A stretch of 20,780 bases of DNA, from NCBI GenBank assembly GCA_003643975.1, contig QNAR01000009.1:1-20780 (forward strand), given 5' to 3'. This stretch comes from Thermotogae bacterium. GTDB taxonomy: Bacteria > Thermotogota > Thermotogae > Petrotogales > Kosmotogaceae. The position numbers were made by a program, and so were the translations under genes. The first letter of the stretch is position 1. Every line of letters starts with the position of its first letter. Under the pieces are notes generated by a model that had not been told where the DNA came from, did no database searches, and worked only from the letters and a program-made list of their open reading frames with translations. Of this stretch, positions 7,601 through 15,312 are shown in pieces.

Positions 7601-8365
7601 ATCTTCGAAGAGAGAAAGCATTACATCGTTGAAAAATTGAATAAATATGGCAAAATTTACAGTTCATCTCTAGCTGAAGAGCTTGGTGTGTCGGAAGTTA
7701 CTGTAAGATCTGATCTGAAAAAACTTGAAAACTTTGGTTTGTTGAAAAGGGTTCATGGTGGTGCCATCAGCCTTAGGCCTCACAGATATGACCCACAGTT
7801 TCAAGAACAAATTGCAGTTGATGTTGAAGAAAAAAAAATAATTGCGGAAAAAGCTGTCCACTTGGTGGAGAAAAACGATATCATCTTTGTAGACTCCGGA
7901 AGTACAACTCTCTTCTTTACAGAAAAACTTCTCGAAACGCCTCCTTTGAATTTAACTGTCGTAACCAATTCTCTTTATGTTATCAATACCGTTGTTCAAT
8001 ATCCCGAGATAAAACTGGTAGTTCTTGGAGGCTATTTTCAGTACGGCACAATGAATTTCCTCGATCTTGAAATAAATCCATTTTTCGATAGATACCATGT
8101 TAACAAAGCTTTTATGGGAATAAACGGGCTGGATGAAAAAGGCTATTACTCTTCTACCTTACTCGAAGCTGAAACTAAAAAGCTCATTGTAAAAGCCTCA
8201 CCCAAAATATATATTCTGGCCAGCACTTCTAAACTCTTCAGAAAATCTCTGGTCCGCATAAAGGATTGGTCTGGTTCGGAAGCGCTTGTTACTGCCTCTA
8301 CTGATGAAAACATAATGAAGAAACTCAAAGAATGTGAAGAGGAAGGTAAGTTCACTGTTATTTAG
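7601..8365 (+). CDS. DeoR-family transcriptional regulator, apparent AUC start
   Basis: The N-terminal DeoR helix-turn-helix (about residues 1-57) reads FEERKHYIVEKLNKYGKIYS, followed by SLAEELGVSEVTVRSDLKKL and LLKRVHGGA. The C-terminal sugar-phosphate sensor domain (about 70-230) has the FVDSGSTT phosphate loop, VVTNS, LGG and FMGINGLDEKGYY motifs. At 254 residues the length is normal only if translation begins near 7601. Starting at the first canonical codon, TTG 7637, would delete the first helix of the DNA-binding domain and lacks a ribosome site. AUC 7601 (or AUC 7598) behind GGGAGGG fits both the family and the spacing. Known: DeoR proteins repress sugar operons and respond to a sugar phosphate. 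Inferred: it controls the binding protein, permease, kinase and glycosyltransferase genes that follow on the same strand, with a product of the PfkB kinase as likely signal. Confidence 0.88.
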   Translation: MFEERKHYIVEKLNKYGKIYSSSLAEELGVSEVTVRSDLKKLENFGLLKRVHGGAISLRPHRYDPQFQEQIAVDVEEKKIIAEKAVHLVEKNDIIFVDSGSTTLFFTEKLLETPPLNLTVVTNSLYVINTVVQYPEIKLVVLGGYFQYGTMNFLDLEINPFFDRYHVNKAFMGINGLDEKGYYSSTLLEAETKKLIVKASPKIYILASTSKLFRKSLVRIKDWSGSEALVTASTDENIMKKLKECEEEGKFTVI

Positions 8366-8378
8366 ATCACCATAATTC

Positions 8379-8394
8379 GATCCCCGTGGGGATC
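8379..8394 (+). other. Intergenic hairpin before the binding-protein gene
   Basis: GATCCCC and GGGGATC are perfect inverted arms around GT (in RNA, six pairs with a CGUG loop). The hairpin lies 13 bases after the DeoR stop and ends 7 bases before the GGAGGGG ribosome site of the next gene. There is no U-run, so it is not a terminator. It could be a processing or 5' stabilising structure that separates rare regulator mRNA from abundant binding-protein mRNA, or an operator. Confidence 0.6.
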
Positions 8395-8412
8395 TGCATT
8401 GGAGGGGTTAGT

Positions 8413-9675
8413 ATGAAGAGATTCATGGTTTTTCTGGTAATTGCACTGTTGCTTGTACTTTCTGTATCGGCTTTGGGTAAGACTCAAGTCAAGCTGTGGT
8501 TCCATTCTGGTCGTGGTTCAGAAAGAGATGTAATTAACGATCAAGTTAAAAGATTCAATGCAATGCAGGATGAGATTGAAATCATAGCCATTCAGCTTCC
8601 TGAAGGAAGTTATAATGATCAGGTGCAGGCAGCGGCATTGGCAAATGGGCTTCCTGATATCCTTGACCTCGATGGACCCTATGTTTCAAACTACGCATGG
8701 GCGGGTTATCTGGCTCCACTTGATACATTCATGAGCTCCGAGCTAAAAAACGATTTCCTTCCATCTATTATTTCTCAGGGCCTCTACAGTGGGAAAATTT
8801 ATGCACTGGGAACTTTTGATTCAGGTCTTGCAATATGGGCAAACAAAAAATATCTAGAGAAGATTGGTGCAAGAATTCCAAAGAGTGTTGATGATGCATG
8901 GACTTTCGAAGAATTCATGAGTATTTTGAGAAAGTTGAAAGAACTTCCAGAAATAAAATTCCCTCTTGACATGAAAATCAATTACGGTGTTGGAGAATGG
9001 TACACTTATGGTTTCTCACCGATTTTCCAGGCTTTTGGTGCAGACTTAATTAACCGTAGCGATTACATGTCTGCGGATGGTGTCCTTAACGGACCTGAAG
9101 CCCTTGCTGCTGCGGCTTGGTTCCAAGCCCTTTTCGCTCAGGGTTTTGTCAACCCCAATCCTCCGGGAGACAACGAATTTATTGAAGGTAAATCGGCTCT
9201 CTCTTGGGTTGGTCACTGGGTTTACAACCAATACAAAGATGCTCTTGGTGATGATCTGGTTCTCATCCCAATGCCAAAATTCTTCAAACAGGCAACAGGC
9301 ATGGGTTCATGGGCATGGAGTATAACGACAAATAGCAAACACCCGGAAGCCGCCTGGAAGTTCCTTGAATTCATCCTCAAACCGGAAGAAATAATAAAGA
9401 TGACAAATGCAAATGGAGCTGTTCCTTCAAGAAAAAGCGCAATTGCTCTGTCTCCTCTTTATGGCGAGGGTGGACCTTTGAATATATTTGTCCAACAGTT
9501 GGAAAGCATTGCCGTGCCAAGACCTGTCACACCAGCCTATCCAACAATCACCGCCGCTTTTGCTAAGGCTCTTGACAACATCATAAACGGTTCTGATATA
9601 AGAAAAGAACTTGACAGAGCAGTCAAAGAAATCAATGACGATATTGAATACAATGAAGGTTATCCCGTTTATTGA
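8413..9675 (+). CDS. Sugar ABC transporter substrate-binding protein (CUT1 family)
   Basis: The 420-residue protein has a Sec signal peptide (MKRFMVFLVIALLLVLSVSA, cleavage near residue 20). It has no lipobox cysteine, so it is probably a free periplasmic protein. The mature part begins with a beta-strand typical of family 1 binding proteins (VKLWFHSGRGSERDVI). It keeps the features LPDILDLDG, YALGTFDSGLAIWANKKYLEKIG and SWAWSITTNSKHPEAAWKFLEFI. Start: ATG 8413 is chosen because GGAGGGG (8401-8407) sits 5 bases upstream; a GTG at 8386 lies inside a hairpin. Known: CUT1 proteins bind di- and oligosaccharides or polyols. The ligand cannot be read, but the downstream kinase and sucrose-phosphate-synthase-like enzyme suggest sucrose or another fructoside. 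It is followed by a terminator-like hairpin and two permease genes. Confidence 0.92.
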   Translation: MKRFMVFLVIALLLVLSVSALGKTQVKLWFHSGRGSERDVINDQVKRFNAMQDEIEIIAIQLPEGSYNDQVQAAALANGLPDILDLDGPYVSNYAWAGYLAPLDTFMSSELKNDFLPSIISQGLYSGKIYALGTFDSGLAIWANKKYLEKIGARIPKSVDDAWTFEEFMSILRKLKELPEIKFPLDMKINYGVGEWYTYGFSPIFQAFGADLINRSDYMSADGVLNGPEALAAAAWFQALFAQGFVNPNPPGDNEFIEGKSALSWVGHWVYNQYKDALGDDLVLIPMPKFFKQATGMGSWAWSITTNSKHPEAAWKFLEFILKPEEIIKMTNANGAVPSRKSAIALSPLYGEGGPLNIFVQQLESIAVPRPVTPAYPTITAAFAKALDNIINGSDIRKELDRAVKEINDDIEYNEGYPVY

Positions 9676-9694
9676 TGATGCTTTATGTTTATAG

Positions 9695-9718
9695 GGTGGG
9701 GTGATACCCCACCTTTTT
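9695..9718 (+). terminator. Terminator-like hairpin inside the operon, between binding protein and permease genes
   Basis: GGTGGGGT (9695-9702) and ACCCCACC (9706-9713) form a perfect 8-base stem with a GAT loop, followed directly by TTTTT (9714-9718). It is 19 bases after the binding-protein stop and 24 bases before the permease ATG. It has all parts of a rho-independent terminator. Because the permeases have no promoter of their own that I can see, partial read-through is likely and would give more binding protein than permease. Confidence 0.8.
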
Positions 9719-9742
9719 GATAAAAGAGAGAGGAGAGAGAAC

Positions 9743-10642
9743 ATGGCCAAGATGTTTTACGAGAAGAAGCGGGGATTCAAATACGCTTTCATTTTTCTTT
9801 TACCCGGGCTTGCGCTACTCATAACTTTTATTATCATCCCATTTCTTTCAGCATTTTATCTCTCCTTTACCAACCAGAGACTGATAAGCAGGCTACCGAT
9901 AAGATTTATTGGATTGACGAACTACAAGAAACTTTTGGATGACGATCTCTTCTGGAAAGGGTTATTCAACATTTTCAAGTTCGTGATTATAGTCGTTCCA
10001 CTTCAGACAGCGTTTGCTCTTGCTTTGGCTCTGCTTGTAAACAAACGCATAAAATTCACGAAGTTTTTTAGAACGGTTTATTTCATGCCCACAGTTACCA
10101 CCATGGTTGTGGTGGCTGTTATCTGGACTTTCCTTTACAATCCCGAAGGTTTTATAAACTTGTTTTTGCAAAAGATGAGTTTTGGGAGCTGGCAACCTGT
10201 TGATTTCATAAAAAATGAAAATTGGGCTTTCCCTGCGATAATGTTCATGTCGATATGGCAAGGTGTCGGATTTCAAATGCTGATTTTTCTTGCAGGGCTG
10301 CAGGAGATTCCGGTATCACTTTACGAAGCCGCTACGATAGATGGCGCGAATAATTGGCAAAAGTTCAGGAAGATCACATTGCCACAACTGAAAAATACCA
10401 CGGCTTTTGTGATTATTTCGACGACAATACTGGCCTTTAGGCTTTTCGACCAGGTGAAGGTTATGACAGATGGTGGTCCCAACGCTGCAACGTATACTGT
10501 AGTCCTTCACATATACAACATGGGATTTAAAAGACAGTACATCGGTTACGCTTCCGCATTAACGGTTGTGTTCTTTTTGCTCGTTCTTGCTATTTCAGTG
10601 ATACAGCGCTTTTTGCTCAAAGAAGAAAGAGAGGTGTCATAA
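9743..10642 (+). CDS. Sugar ABC transporter permease, MalF-type
   Basis: A 299-residue inner-membrane protein with about six helices, beginning with FLLPGLALLITFIIIPFLSAF. It carries the cytoplasmic EAA loop that docks the ATPase (YEAATIDGANNWQKFRKITL). It ends with a last helix and the basic tail RFLLKEERE. The start is ATG 9743, preceded by AGGAGAG; an in-frame GTG at 9701 lies in the terminator loop and has no ribosome site. Known: this subunit pairs with a MalG-type permease and two ATPase copies to move a sugar handed over by the binding protein. Its partner begins 1 base after the stop. No ATPase is encoded in the operon, so a shared MsmX/MalK-like ATPase encoded elsewhere is inferred. 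Confidence 0.92.
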   Translation: MAKMFYEKKRGFKYAFIFLLPGLALLITFIIIPFLSAFYLSFTNQRLISRLPIRFIGLTNYKKLLDDDLFWKGLFNIFKFVIIVVPLQTAFALALALLVNKRIKFTKFFRTVYFMPTVTTMVVVAVIWTFLYNPEGFINLFLQKMSFGSWQPVDFIKNENWAFPAIMFMSIWQGVGFQMLIFLAGLQEIPVSLYEAATIDGANNWQKFRKITLPQLKNTTAFVIISTTILAFRLFDQVKVMTDGGPNAATYTVVLHIYNMGFKRQYIGYASALTVVFFLLVLAISVIQRFLLKEEREVS

Positions 10643-10643
10643 T

Positions 10644-11498
10644 ATGCCCGCAGAAAAAAGCAGAAAAAAGCTTACACTCATTGATAAAAGCATTAGTTAT
10701 ACCCTTATGATACTGCTGGCTATATTCTTCCTTTTTCCGTTGATTTACATGATTTCAACCTCTCTTAACCCTGATGAACTGGACATTTTGAAAAGAATGG
10801 GCTCAATAAAGGCCTTTATCCCTTCGCCAGCTTCGCTCAAAAATTATAGCGACGTGTTTGCTCGGATGCCTTTTGGAAGGTTCATATTTAACTCTGTACT
10901 CATCGTCTCTTTAACGGTTTTGGCAGGATTGCTGGTAAATAGCATGATGGCATTTGGACTTGCCAGATTTACCTTTAAAGGGCGCGGATTGCTTGTATCG
11001 ATAATTGTGGCATTGATGATCATTCCATTTGAAACCATCGCTGTGCCTTTGCTGTTGATGACGAATAAATTTGGGTGGCTTGATAGCTACCATGTTCAAA
11101 TCATACCCTTTATCGCAAATCCCTTCTACATTTTTCTGTTTTACCAGTTCTTTATAAGCTTTCCCAAAGCTCTTGAAGAAGCGGCTCTTATAGATGGAGC
11201 AAGCTGGTTCAAGATATATTGGAAGATAGCATTGCCTTTGTCAAAACCCATACTCGCCAGTGTTGCCATACTGCATTTTTTGATGCAGTGGGGTTTTTTC
11301 CTCTGGCCTTTGATGGTAACGCGAGGGCCTGAATACAGACCTTTGCCAGTAGCCATGCAGGTATTCTTTGGGCAATACCCGAGAGACTGGGGAGACATAA
11401 TGGCCTTTGCAACGATGATGACAGCTCCTGTGTTGATTCTCTTTGTAGTGCTTCAAGGCCAATATGTGAAGAGTGTTTCTCAGACGGGTATTAAGTGA
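10644..11498 (+). CDS. Sugar ABC transporter permease, MalG-type
   Basis: A 284-residue membrane protein of the MalG class, with six predicted helices starting at about residue 16 (TLMILLAIFFLFPLIYMIST). The EAA loop LEEAALIDGASWFKIYWKIA sits at about two thirds of its length, and the C-terminal YVKSVSQTGIK is typical of MalG-like subunits. Start ATG 10644 lies 1 base after the previous stop, with GAGGTG at 10631-10636, so translation is probably coupled. It forms the channel with the preceding gene product. The operon continues into the PfkB kinase gene 18 bases later. Confidence 0.93.
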   Translation: MPAEKSRKKLTLIDKSISYTLMILLAIFFLFPLIYMISTSLNPDELDILKRMGSIKAFIPSPASLKNYSDVFARMPFGRFIFNSVLIVSLTVLAGLLVNSMMAFGLARFTFKGRGLLVSIIVALMIIPFETIAVPLLLMTNKFGWLDSYHVQIIPFIANPFYIFLFYQFFISFPKALEEAALIDGASWFKIYWKIALPLSKPILASVAILHFLMQWGFFLWPLMVTRGPEYRPLPVAMQVFFGQYPRDWGDIMAFATMMTAPVLILFVVLQGQYVKSVSQTGIK

Positions 11499-11516
11499 AC
11501 TTGAGATGATGAGGAT

Positions 11517-12452
11517 ATGAAAAAAGTTCTCATTATTGGCGAGTTGTTGATAGACATGATTTCCAGAGAATATGTATCGGATCTTTCCGATGCTGAAAAA
11601 TTCGAGAGGCATTTTGCGGGTTCTCCAGGAAATCTTGCGGTTAATCTCAAAAGCCTTGGCATTGAACCAGTTTTACTCGCGGCTTTAGGAAATGACCCCT
11701 TTAGCAAAGGGTATATAAAATGGCTTAATTCAAAACACATCGATACTTCTTTCATTTCTGTGGTTAACAAAAATACCAGCATGGTGTTTATTACAAGATC
11801 GAAAGGTACACCCCAATTTCTGCCCGTAAGAGGAGCTGATTATCAGATTTCGTTTCCTCAAAATCCTGATGAACTCTTTGAAAATGTTTCCTTTTTGCAC
11901 TTTACAAGTTGGCCGATATCAAGAGAACCTGCCCGGACGGTTTTGAAAAAACTTCTGGAAATTGCTCGCGGTAAAAGCATAAATATTTGCCTGGACCCGA
12001 ACTACAGTCCTGCTCTTTGGGTAATGCAAGAAAACAAAAGCAAGAACATAATGACGGGATTCATGGAAGGGATTCTTCTCGCTAAACCGTCCCTTGACGA
12101 TTCTGAAAGAATTTTCGGAAAGCACTCTCCCGAAAAATACATAGAGTTATTTCATAGTTTTGGAGTGGAAAACGTGATACTGACCCTTGGAGCTGAAGGA
12201 GTTTTAGTCTCAGATGGCAAAGCACTTAAAACTTTACCTTCCTTGGCAGAAAGTGTAGTTGATACAACCGGTGCTGGTGATGCTTTCTGGAGTGGTCTTT
12301 ATTGCGGATTGTTAAAAGGATTTGATGTTTTTGAATCGACCAAACTCGGCAATGCCGCAGCAGCCTTCCGCATAGAAAATGCGGATAAATCTTTACCTAT
12401 TCCGAAGTACAAAGAGTTAATGAGCTTATTAGAGAAGAAGGCGGATTTATGA
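11517..12452 (+). CDS. PfkB-family carbohydrate kinase, probable fructokinase
   Basis: The 311-residue protein shows the ribokinase/PfkB fold. It has an N-terminal strand VLIIGELLIDMI, the GG-like substrate signature around GSPGNLAVNLKSLG (about residues 35-48), a central LDPNYSPALW, and the C-terminal motif DTTGAGDAFWSG. That motif holds the anion hole and the catalytic base Asp255. Length is normal for the family. Known: members phosphorylate fructose, ribose, 2-keto-3-deoxygluconate and others using ATP; FGGSPxN-like sites are common in fructokinases. Inferred: fructose to fructose-6-phosphate, since the next gene's family uses fructose-6-phosphate. ATG 11517 follows GATGAGGAT. The stop overlaps the next start in ATGA (12449-12452), so the two enzymes are translationally coupled and probably act in one pathway. 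Confidence 0.88.
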   Translation: MKKVLIIGELLIDMISREYVSDLSDAEKFERHFAGSPGNLAVNLKSLGIEPVLLAALGNDPFSKGYIKWLNSKHIDTSFISVVNKNTSMVFITRSKGTPQFLPVRGADYQISFPQNPDELFENVSFLHFTSWPISREPARTVLKKLLEIARGKSINICLDPNYSPALWVMQENKSKNIMTGFMEGILLAKPSLDDSERIFGKHSPEKYIELFHSFGVENVILTLGAEGVLVSDGKALKTLPSLAESVVDTTGAGDAFWSGLYCGLLKGFDVFESTKLGNAAAAFRIENADKSLPIPKYKELMSLLEKKADL

Positions 12453-13891
12453 AAATAGCTTTTCTCAACCCTCAAGGTAATTTTGACCCTTTAGATAGTC
12501 ATTGGACTGATCATCCCGATTTTGGAGGTCAACTCGTTTACGTTAAAGAGCTCGCTATTGCAATGGCTTCTTACGGTGTTAACGTGGATATTGTTACAAG
12601 AAGGATTGTGGATAAACATTGGCCGGAATTTTCAACACCCTTTGACTATTACCCGGGTATCAGCGGAGTTAGAATCGTGAGAATCGATTTTGGTGGAACT
12701 GAATTTTTACCGAAAGAAAAGCTTTGGAAGTGCCTAAAAGATTACGTTGTCGGAATAGAAAAATTATATGTGAGAGAACGAACTTTCCCCGATTTTATCA
12801 CTGGCCATTATGGTGATGGTGGATTATCTGCTGCCATGCTGGCTAAAAAAAGAAAAATCCCCTTTTCTTTCACAGCTCATTCTCTGGGTGCTCAAAAAAT
12901 GGATAAGTTGGGAGTTACAGCTGAGAATTTCCAAGCAATTGACAAGACTTATAGTTTTTCATACCGTATCCCCGCCGAAAGGCTTTCAATGAAATATTCC
13001 GTTGTGAATTTTGTGAGCACCAGCCAGGAACGTTTCGAACAGTATTCGCATCCATTATATAAAAACTGGGTAGACGTTAATGACAATAGCAGATTTGCTG
13101 TTGCTTCCCCCGGAGTTAATACAAGAATTTTCAACTCTGTGGCTACTGAACTGGACGATGTAATAGCTGATAGATACACACGCACAGTTGCCGCTTATGC
13201 GCCTAACCGCGTTGAAAAACCTGTAATAGTCAGTTCAAGCCGTCTTGAACCTAAGAAAAATGTGGCCGGGTTGCTTAAAGCTTTTCTCAATGATAAGAAG
13301 TTGAATGAAGAGGCAAATCTCCTCATTGTTGTAAAAGGCATTTCTAACGCATACAAAGAATATTCGAAAGTTCCCGGTGAACCCGGCAGAATTTTGAAAG
13401 AGCTTATAGAAACTGTTAGTGCTCATAAAGCACGCGATCGGGTATTTTTCATGAATATTTCTAATCAGAAGGAGCTAGCCGCGCTTTACAGAGTTGCAGT
13501 TTCGAAAGAAGGGCTTTTTGCTATGGTTTCTCTTTACGAACCATTTGGGCTTGCGCCGCTTGAGGCTATGGCCTGCGGATTACCGGCAGTTGCAACCAAA
13601 AATGGTGGTCCCTCTGAATTCATGATCAAGAGTGGTGTCAAATATGGAATTTTAGTTGATCCCGAGGATATAATTAACATAGCTGAGGGACTGAAAAAAT
13701 TGATCTTTGACAGAAGACTAAACATGGAACTTTCGAAGAAAATAGTTGACTATGTGAAAAAAGATTACAGCTGGGGGGCAACTGCCCGGAGGTATCTGGA
13801 AGTAATTGAAGAAAAAAAGAGGTGCCCGAGCAAGCTTCCAGAAATTCCCTCTTTTTTTCTCGGAAAGGGTGAGCCACCATTACTTCTATAA
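12449..13891 (+). CDS. Sucrose-phosphate synthase-like GT4 glycosyltransferase
   Basis: The 480-residue protein starts AFLNPQGNFDPLDSHWTDHP, then FGGQLVYVKE, DIVTRRI, FLPKEKLW, GHYGDGGLSA, AHSLGAQKM and STSQERFEQYSHPLY. From memory, these match the sucrose-phosphate synthase of Halothermothrix orenii closely throughout. The GT-B C-terminal half has SSSRLEPKKN (Arg265, Lys269) and the E(x7)E motif in YEPFGLAPLEAMACG (Glu364, Glu372) that holds the nucleotide-sugar donor. Known: SPS joins NDP-glucose and fructose-6-phosphate to sucrose-6-phosphate; relatives include mannosylfructose-phosphate synthase and sucrose synthase. No HAD phosphatase domain is fused and none is encoded nearby. Coupling to a kinase gene (ATGA overlap) and to an importer suggests either synthesis of a glycosyl-fructose phosphate or reverse use on an imported sugar. 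No terminator is seen after the stop. Confidence 0.9.
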   Translation: MKIAFLNPQGNFDPLDSHWTDHPDFGGQLVYVKELAIAMASYGVNVDIVTRRIVDKHWPEFSTPFDYYPGISGVRIVRIDFGGTEFLPKEKLWKCLKDYVVGIEKLYVRERTFPDFITGHYGDGGLSAAMLAKKRKIPFSFTAHSLGAQKMDKLGVTAENFQAIDKTYSFSYRIPAERLSMKYSVVNFVSTSQERFEQYSHPLYKNWVDVNDNSRFAVASPGVNTRIFNSVATELDDVIADRYTRTVAAYAPNRVEKPVIVSSSRLEPKKNVAGLLKAFLNDKKLNEEANLLIVVKGISNAYKEYSKVPGEPGRILKELIETVSAHKARDRVFFMNISNQKELAALYRVAVSKEGLFAMVSLYEPFGLAPLEAMACGLPAVATKNGGPSEFMIKSGVKYGILVDPEDIINIAEGLKKLIFDRRLNMELSKKIVDYVKKDYSWGATARRYLEVIEEKKRCPSKLPEIPSFFLGKGEPPLLL

Positions 13892-13895
13892 AATT

Positions 13896-13925
13896 TTGGA
13901 ATTTTTGTATTAAAACTGATATAAT
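13896..13925 (+). promoter_or_regulatory. Promoter of the ugp-like operon
   Basis: TTGGAA (13896-13901), an 18-base spacer, and an extended -10 TGA-TATAAT (13917-13925) form the best promoter in the window. It begins 5 bases after the glycosyltransferase stop. Transcription would start near 13932, leaving a leader of about 70 bases that contains a strong palindrome. Confidence 0.75.
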
Positions 13926-13955
13926 AATAAAACCGCGTGGTAGAGACGCAGAGAA

Positions 13956-13980
13956 AACCATCGCAAATTTTGCGATGGTT
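13956..13980 (+). promoter_or_regulatory. Perfect 25-base palindrome in the leader of the ugp-like operon
   Basis: Arms AACCATCGCAAA and TTTGCGATGGTT pair perfectly around a single T at 13968. As RNA this gives a 9-10 pair stem with a short A/U loop, followed by AATTTTTGGGG. It lies about 25-49 bases after the predicted start point and 8 bases before the GGGGAGGTG ribosome site. It could be a repressor operator, a 5' mRNA-stabilising hairpin, or a weak attenuator or terminator. The near-zero spacer favours a protein-binding palindrome, the trailing T-run an RNA role. Confidence 0.7.
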
Positions 13981-14001
13981 AATTTTTGGGGAGGTGTTAC
14001 A

Positions 14002-15306
14002 ATGAAAAAGCTCTTTGTGGTGTTTTTGCTCCTTGCTCTTGTCGCGACACTCAGCCTTGCAAAGGTCAAAATACAATTCTGGCATGCCATGGGGGGGTGG
14101 AGGATCGACTTTTTGGCACAGCAAGCTGAAAAGTTCAATGCAACCCATCCAGATATAGAAGTACAAGTTCAATACACGGGCAGTTACCGTGACACATTAA
14201 ACAAACTGATTGTCTCTGTGCAAGCCGGTGCTGCACCCCATGTTGTTCAGGTCTTCGATGTCGGAACACAGATAATGGTTGATGGTGGCATCGCCGTACC
14301 AGTTGGTGACCTTATGGCGAACGACCCGACCTTCGATCTTGGAAAATTCCTTCCTCAGGTGCTTAGTTATTATCGTGTCAACGGGAAGCTTTACTCGATG
14401 CCTTTTAATTCTTCAAACGCCATACTTTACTACAACAAAACTATTTTCAAAGAAGCAGGACTCGATCCTGACAAGCCACCGAGAACCTTTGAAGAATTCA
14501 AAGAAGCAGCCAGAACGATTACAAAGTATTACCAGGGAAATGTTGTTGGGTTCGGCTTTAACCTGCATTCTTGGTTCTTCGAACAACTCATGGCTGCCCA
14601 GTCAGCACCCATGTGTGATAACAACAACGGTAGAACCGGAAGACCGACAAAAGCTGTTTTCAACAATGAAGCAGGCCTTAAGATTTTCGAATGGCTTAAT
14701 GACATGAAAAAAGAAGGCACAATGATTGAGACAAAAGTTGAAGACTGGACTGGCGCAAGAAACCTGTTCATATCTCAAAAAGCTGCCATGCTCTTATCCT
14801 CAACTTCCGACGTTGCACTTATGATGAATGCTTCAAAAGAAAACGGTTTTGAATTTGGTACAGCATTCCTGCCAACTCCCGCAGATGCCCCAGCTGGTGG
14901 CGCCGTTATAGGTGGAGGAAGTCTTTGGATTATTGGAGGCCATCCTGATAAGGAAATCCAGGCTGCATGGGAATTCGTTAAATTCATGGCTGATACAGAA
15001 CAGCAAATTGAGTGGCATAAGGCAACGGGCTACTTCCCTGTAAGAAAAGATGCTGTTGAACAACTTCTCTTCTCGGGTTATTACGCTCAGTATCCAGATC
15101 ACCTTACAGCACTTATGCAGCTTATGCTTTCTGAACAGAATTACAATGCGCGTGGAGCGATCATTGGCGCTTATCCTGAAATCAGGACCGCAGTTGAGCA
15201 GAATCTCGAGAAAATGTTCGGTGGAGAATTGACCCCGGCAGAAGCTTTGAAAAGAGCGGAAGAAGCTGCAACAAGAGCAATCAAAGAATATAACGAAGTT
15301 TATTAA
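14002..15306 (+). CDS. ugpB: UgpB-like glycerol-3-phosphate/glycerophosphodiester-binding protein
   Basis: The 434-residue protein has a signal peptide (MKKLFVVFLLLALVATLSLA) without a lipobox. Its mature sequence follows E. coli UgpB as I remember it. Matching points are FWHAMGG, YTGSYRDTLN, APHVVQVFDVGT (YEVGT in E. coli), PFNSSNAILYYNK, LDPDKPPRTFEEF, IGGGSLWI, EWHKATGYFPV and GAYPEIR near the C-terminus. Known: UgpB delivers glycerol-3-phosphate and glycerophosphodiesters to UgpAE. The ligand here is inferred from these motifs; some UgpB-like proteins bind sugars instead, and the Glu-to-Asp change in the FDVGT motif touches the region of the ligand site. Start: ATG 14002 behind GGGGAGGTG; the in-frame ATG 13975 lies inside the palindrome. 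It leads a three-gene operon and has its own promoter. Confidence 0.85.
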   Translation: MKKLFVVFLLLALVATLSLAKVKIQFWHAMGGWRIDFLAQQAEKFNATHPDIEVQVQYTGSYRDTLNKLIVSVQAGAAPHVVQVFDVGTQIMVDGGIAVPVGDLMANDPTFDLGKFLPQVLSYYRVNGKLYSMPFNSSNAILYYNKTIFKEAGLDPDKPPRTFEEFKEAARTITKYYQGNVVGFGFNLHSWFFEQLMAAQSAPMCDNNNGRTGRPTKAVFNNEAGLKIFEWLNDMKKEGTMIETKVEDWTGARNLFISQKAAMLLSSTSDVALMMNASKENGFEFGTAFLPTPADAPAGGAVIGGGSLWIIGGHPDKEIQAAWEFVKFMADTEQQIEWHKATGYFPVRKDAVEQLLFSGYYAQYPDHLTALMQLMLSEQNYNARGAIIGAYPEIRTAVEQNLEKMFGGELTPAEALKRAEEAATRAIKEYNEVY

Positions 15307-15312
15307 TACCTT

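Noticed and set aside
7637..7639. TTG 7637 as the DeoR start
   Set aside because: It removes the first DNA-binding helix and has no ribosome site, while a strong one lies about 45 bases upstream.
13829..13862. CCGAG...CTCGG as a terminator of the glycosyltransferase gene
   Set aside because: It lies inside the coding region with a loop of more than 20 bases, so a stable terminator is unlikely.
13674..14172. Two long antisense frames over the glycosyltransferase end and ugpB start
   Set aside because: They cross the clear + strand promoter and palindrome and show no protein-like features.
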